Shown piece after piece: positions 59,762 through 64,000 of a DNA stretch of 64,000 nucleotides. A program made the translations under genes and the position numbers. Source of the DNA: Blastomyces gilchristii SLH14081. Taxonomy: Eukaryota; Ascomycota; Eurotiomycetes; Onygenales; Ajellomycetaceae. A model generated the notes under the pieces. That model was not told the origin of the DNA, did no database searches, and saw nothing but the letters and a program-made list of their open reading frames with translations. Each line of letters starts with the position of its first letter. Position 1 is the stretch's first letter. The DNA is taken from assembly GCF_000003855.2 (NCBI RefSeq), contig NW_003101663.1, forward strand, positions 671,312 to 735,311. The letters run 5' to 3'.

Positions 59762-62241
59762 ATGGCGCCCGCGGGACCGCGAAAGCGGGTGAATCCAAAC
59801 GACGAAAACGGCGAGCCAGCAGCCGCCTCTCAGGCTGGCCCCGTGGACTCTGACGCTTCCGCAGAGACGCGAACGCTAGACATTAAAAATGATAATAGGA
59901 CGGTAAGAAAGCCAGATTTTGCTACGTTGTGTAGGAAGTTCTGTGGTAATTTTTGAGTAATTGATTAGACCTGGTATAACCCATCCTGGCCCCGCAAGCC
60001 CAAGGCACCCGCGGTCACGGAAGTTGCTCGTGAGAGCATTTCTGCTGAAGCAGCTTTGACGCCGGAGCGGAACTCGTCAGTTTCAACGCCTCATAACCAA
60101 AGTCGACCTGTTAGGCCGCCCTCCATCGGACTTACGAAGAAAATCGGAGGATCCACGAGGTCACTGCCTGCGGAAGTAGCCACCACACGGATCAATATTG
60201 CTTCAATTGGCTCCGCTTCCGTTCCGGATATGTCGATATCCGACAAAAAAGTTGAAGGCGACACACAGCATAGTATAACTGGTGGCTCAGCGCCCATGTT
60301 ACCGACTGTTTCGATAGACGCCCAAAACGGCAAAGTTACCAAGAAACTCAGTGATCCGGCGGACACCATTCCGGATAGTAATCAAGATAAAAAAACAAAT
60401 CAAAACACACAGCCTACTCAGACGTCAGGCTGGCTTGGTTGGATTCCGCTCCCAAGAATCGGCGGCGAATCCACTCCGAAGCCAGGGCAAGCAGATCAGT
60501 CGGCCAATGCTGCTGGAGTAGCCATACAATCTAACAAAGATGAACCGTTACCCCGTGCAGACGAAGAAACCGAACAAAATGATACTGAACAGCCTACAAT
60601 TACAATTGAGCAAAAATCTACTGCCCCTGAGGACCCAGCTCCTACAAAGCGAGCCTGGTTCTTGTGGGGTGGTAAATCCGCTTCCTCGCAACAAGCGGAA
60701 AACTGGCAAAATGAGAGTCATGCGCAAGAGAGTAGAACAAGTGCGGACACTCAAACTCCCGCTGCAGAGTCTAGTGATATAGATCTGCAGACCGACCACA
60801 AGGCACTCCTATCGGACAGCAGCAATGTTGATATGACAGTCGCTCCTTCAAGGGCAGCATCGTCATATAGTTGGTTCTTTTGGTACAGAGAGGTACAGAC
60901 AAGGCCTGCTGGGACAAGCACTAAGAACCTAGAACGAACAGAGGATTCAACTGGCACTGCGGAATATCAAAACCAGGCATCGGCGTCGATTAGGGTTTCG
61001 GAACCTGAGGTAGCGACGCCAACTCCAGCAGAAGCAGTATTGCCCGGCCAACAACCCAACTCAAGCATTAAAAAGACCACTGCACCTACGAAGGAAAGGT
61101 CTCCTGCTGCTTCGACAACGAAGATTTCGTTCCCTAACCAGGTGCTTCCCACATTAAAGGCTAGCTTCCCTGTACCCGAGCGGCCTAGTATTATTCGGCA
61201 ACTTGGTAGTTTGCTCTTCTCTTACAACTACCCCGAACCCCGCCATGTAACACTGACAAATGACCCACCACGTGTGAAACGTGCGCTTGCGATCGGGGTA
61301 CATGGATTATTTCCAGCACCGTTAATTCGCACTGTCCTTGGGCAACCGACAGGCACATCCGTCAAATTTTCAACTATGGCAGCGAAGGCTATTTCCTCAT
61401 GGACGGAGTCCCATGGATATTCGTGTGAAATCCAGAAAATAGCTCTTGAAGGTGAGGGGCGCATCTCAGAACGTGTAGATTTGCTTTGGAAATTGCTCCT
61501 CAATCATATCAATGATATCAAGAAGGCCGATTTCATCTTGGTAGCGTGCCATAGCCAGGGTGTTCCGGTCGCGACCATGCTGGTTGCGAAGCTGATAGCT
61601 TTTGGTTGTGTGAGCTCTGCACATATTGGCATATGCGCCATGGCGGGTGTCAATCTAGGGCCATTTCCCGAGTATCGATCTCGCTGGATTAGTGGATCAG
61701 CTGGCGAATTATTCGATTTCGCGAACCAAAAGAGCAAGGTCTCACAGGACCACTTGGCAGCGCTTGAAACTGCTCTTGACTTCGGCGTGAAGATTGTGTA
61801 TGTGGGAAGCATAGATGATCAACTGGTGTCATTAGAGGTATGTACATTCTTGTAGGAGTGTTGCTGTGCATATGGGAAGCATAGAAAATGCTGATTTCAT
61901 TCAATTCCAGTCATCTATTTTTTCAACTATTTCGCATCCCCATATTTACCGAGCGGTCTTTGTGAATGGCAGAGTCCACGCTCCCAGTTTGTGAGAAAAT
62001 ATCTATATCCTCGGTCAAAAAGGCAACATTTTCTGACAACACCCCTTCATACAGCCTATCACAACTCGTTGGTTTCGCGATGAAACTACGTAACCTTGGA
62101 ATATCTGATCACGGGCTTATTCGGGAGCTTAGCTCTCCCCTTGCTGGAAGTTTATATTCTGGCGAAGGCCATTCCCGTTTATATGACGACGAAACACTTT
62201 ACCGGTGAGATTTTACAGTCTCCTCTCTTCAAACAAAGCGC

Positions 62242-62286
<45 letters not shown>

Positions 62287-62594
62287 GATACCCTCAGCAA
62301 AATGTGCAATCTATTGACAATTCGTTTTCTTTCAGACTCGCTATCGAGTTCACGCTCGAAACGCTTCCCGTTCCCAATGCCAAACTAGAAATAAACACAT
62401 CGAGCCGTTCACCAAACGGAAACCCATACATCCTCCCTTTCGCCATGCGAGGTGTCCTGGAGGAAGAATACGTGCGACGCGAATTATCCGAGGAAACTTC
62501 GGAGCTCCTGAAGCTGTTTGACGACTGGAAGCCTTCCAGCAAGGTACTGAAAGATGTCAAGTTTCGCCTTGAAGGGATTAGGTCTAAGCTTTGA
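59762..62594 (+). CDS. YML020W-like alpha/beta-hydrolase-fold protein
   Basis: Five exons: 59762-59902, 59969-61837, 61911-61990, 62055-62204 and 62336-62594, total 832 residues. The first about 430 residues are low-complexity and polar, punctuated by Trp-rich boxes: TWYNPSWPRKP, GWLGWIPLPR, RAWFLWGGK and YSWFFWYRE. The conserved half starts at about KRALAIGVHGLFPAPLI, followed by the nucleophile-elbow motif VACHSQGVP (Ser about 576), GICAMAGVNLGP, then YVGSIDDQLVSLESS, HPHIYRAVFVNGR and LRNLGISDHGLIREL, ending in ETSELLKLFDDWKPSSKVLK. Similar proteins are widespread in fungi (yeast YML020W) with unknown function. The elbow has Cys for the usual first Gly. Intron 4 contains a long poly-A run (about 62241-62279). 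Confidence 0.88.
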
Positions 62595-63621
62595 GCGATG
62601 CCTCTTTGACCTTCTCCTGTCTATATCTATTTTACAGCGTGGTCAGTGAATGGCGTTGTTCTCGTTTCCCAGGAAAAGCGGTGCGTTTGGAATGTCGCTG
62701 CTTTCTATTCTTCTGAATTCTTCATTTGCCCACTGCTTCTTTCTTTAGCGGCATTATAGATAGATTTTGTCCTGTGTACGCACACGTTCTACTATCTTGT
62801 TGATGTGTGTCGTTTATTCCGTCCTGGTTCCTGCCTGTCTTGGATATGATATTCCTTTGTCGAGCTGTTCAACGCGGGGGGGGGGATGGTGATGTGATCT
62901 AATGTAAATAGATAATGTAATTTAGTAACGGTAACCAAATACGCATCTTATAAGTTACAGAGGAACATGTCAGAAAGTGAAGAAGCTACGTGGAATGTGT
63001 TAGGGTTAAGGGAAACAAGGGTGTATAATAAGTCCGAAAAAAATACGCCACGCATTATGCATTGATTGCTAACTGAGGGACTGTGGCGACTAACGATATT
63101 GGTATATAGACGAGAAAAATTGCAAGAAAGAAAAGGCAGAAAGATGTGTAATATACAAGGGAGAGAGGTATCCGGGAAGAAATATGACCTCTAGGCCAAC
63201 CTAAATAAATGGACAGGCGACATCCCAAACAAAAAAGTGAAAAACGAAAATGAAGACGAAAAAAAAGGGAGGTGGTAAGGAGAAGGAAGAAGAAAATTGG
63301 CGGGTATGATGAAAAATGAGGCTAACATATCCAGAAAGATTATGTATATGAAGGGAAATATATCCTGGAAATAAATATATGTGAAATCAGGCGTAAAGTG
63401 AGGGTGGGTCATGGAATCATTCAAATCCGCTGCAAGTGAGGAGAGAGCGAAAAAAAAAAGAGGAAAGAGAGAGAGAGAGGAGATAAGTGAAATGTATCCG
63501 CTGCAAATTTAGCATCCCGCTTGGTCGTTCGCGATAGCCAGAGAGCGGGAGCAGAGGCTTGACGTGATTTCCGAGATGGGAAGACTAGATTTAAGATAGT
63601 CGAAGAAACTCTGCGGGCTAA
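62595..63621. other. Convergent intergenic region
   Basis: About 1 kb between the ends of two facing genes. Contains a G-run (62875-62885), purine-rich runs (63220-63290, 63450-63482) and no coding evidence; the minus-strand open frame 63424-63191 has no family resemblance. Confidence 0.5.
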
Positions 63622-64000
63622 TTATGGCTGCGGGAAAGCTGTCATGAAAGCGCCTTCAATTTCGTCTAGCACGACCAAAAGAGGGCAATGATTAGATTTA
63701 TTCCAACAAAGGAGCTCTCAACAAAAGTGTAAACTACTAACCTCTCATTCCATCCAGCGCCTCAAACGCTATTGAATAGTTTCTAACGGCAGATATCACA
63801 CACTCCAAACCATACTGAAGCTCATCCGCTAAGTCGTCAGAGGGTTTTAGTGGGTTTCCTTCTACACTGCTAGTGTGGTCTATGACTCGAGATTTATAAT
63901 AAAGCATGAGCATGGCATAGCTGCTCTGCATGGCACAGCAAGCAAAAGAAGGCATAGTCCGTGGAAGGGCGGAAGCAGGATCATCCGAAGGCGATCGCGA
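63622..64000 (-). CDS. C-terminal end of probable fungal Zn2Cys6 transcription factor (partial)
   Basis: Two exons read from the right edge: 64000-63742 and 63665-63622 (stop TAA at 63624-63622), joined across a 76-nt GT-AG intron to give ...EALDGMR-DEIEGAFMTAFPQP. The segment ALPRTMPSFACCAMQSSYAML, then about 40 residues, then NYSIAFEALDGMRDEIEGA resembles the C-terminal helix-rich part of fungal-specific (Zn2Cys6) transcriptional regulators. The DNA-binding domain would lie beyond the window, so this assignment is from resemblance of the tail only. Confidence 0.5.

Overview
The window reads as a chromosome segment of a filamentous/dimorphic ascomycete. The genes have short introns, the right third has Eurotiomycete-type gene content (Rab7/Ypt7, Spb1, a YML020W-like protein, a fungal fructosamine-3-kinase relic), and the left two thirds are a giant A+T-rich, mutation-scarred block of Gypsy retrotransposons. 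That two-compartment structure is known from Onygenales such as Blastomyces; assignment to a Blastomyces-like species is an inference, not proven here.

Bases 1-41,881 contain no intact host gene. They resolve almost completely into nested transposons, read from LTR ends, target-site duplications (TSDs) and empty sites in paralogous copies. Family A (178-bp LTRs): copy A1 (3' part, ends 4655) and complete copy A2 (5174-13467). Family D, a chromodomain Gypsy with LTRs of about 532-534 bp: copy D1 (4656-15740 without its inserts; its left part is hidden beyond A1 and the window edge) and complete copy D2 (17012-41259). Family E, a second chromodomain Gypsy with 257-bp LTRs: E-outer (minus strand, 21911-37310) sits inside D2, and E-inner (plus strand, 24890-32523) sits inside E-outer. 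Four copies of a 506-bp hAT-like MITE, each with a perfect 8-bp TSD, and one tRNA-derived SINE with a 12-bp TSD decorate these. D2 itself split a roughly 1.1-kb TIR element (F) that carries 174-bp tandem repeats and whose right end is the boundary with the gene-rich compartment.

Coding frames of the retroelements are riddled with C-to-T/G-to-A changes. CpG, CpC and GpG are almost absent while CpA/TpG remain common. This is a RIP-like process, but the visible context does not look like the classic CpA-preferring form. All transposon proteins are therefore annotated as degenerate.

Bases 41,882-64,000 have normal composition and carry: ypt7 (+, six exons), an SLC35F5/THI74-like transporter (+, with a 6-nt microexon), a many-times frameshifted fructosamine-3-kinase pseudogene (-), glycerate kinase (-, intronless), a DHA1-type MFS transporter (+, seven exons), spb1 (-, four exons), a YML020W-like alpha/beta-hydrolase protein (+, five exons) divergent from spb1, and the C-terminal end of a probable fungal transcription factor (-) running off the right edge. 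These are housekeeping or metabolic genes with no sign of a gene cluster. The interest of the window lies mainly in the transposon block and its mutation pattern.
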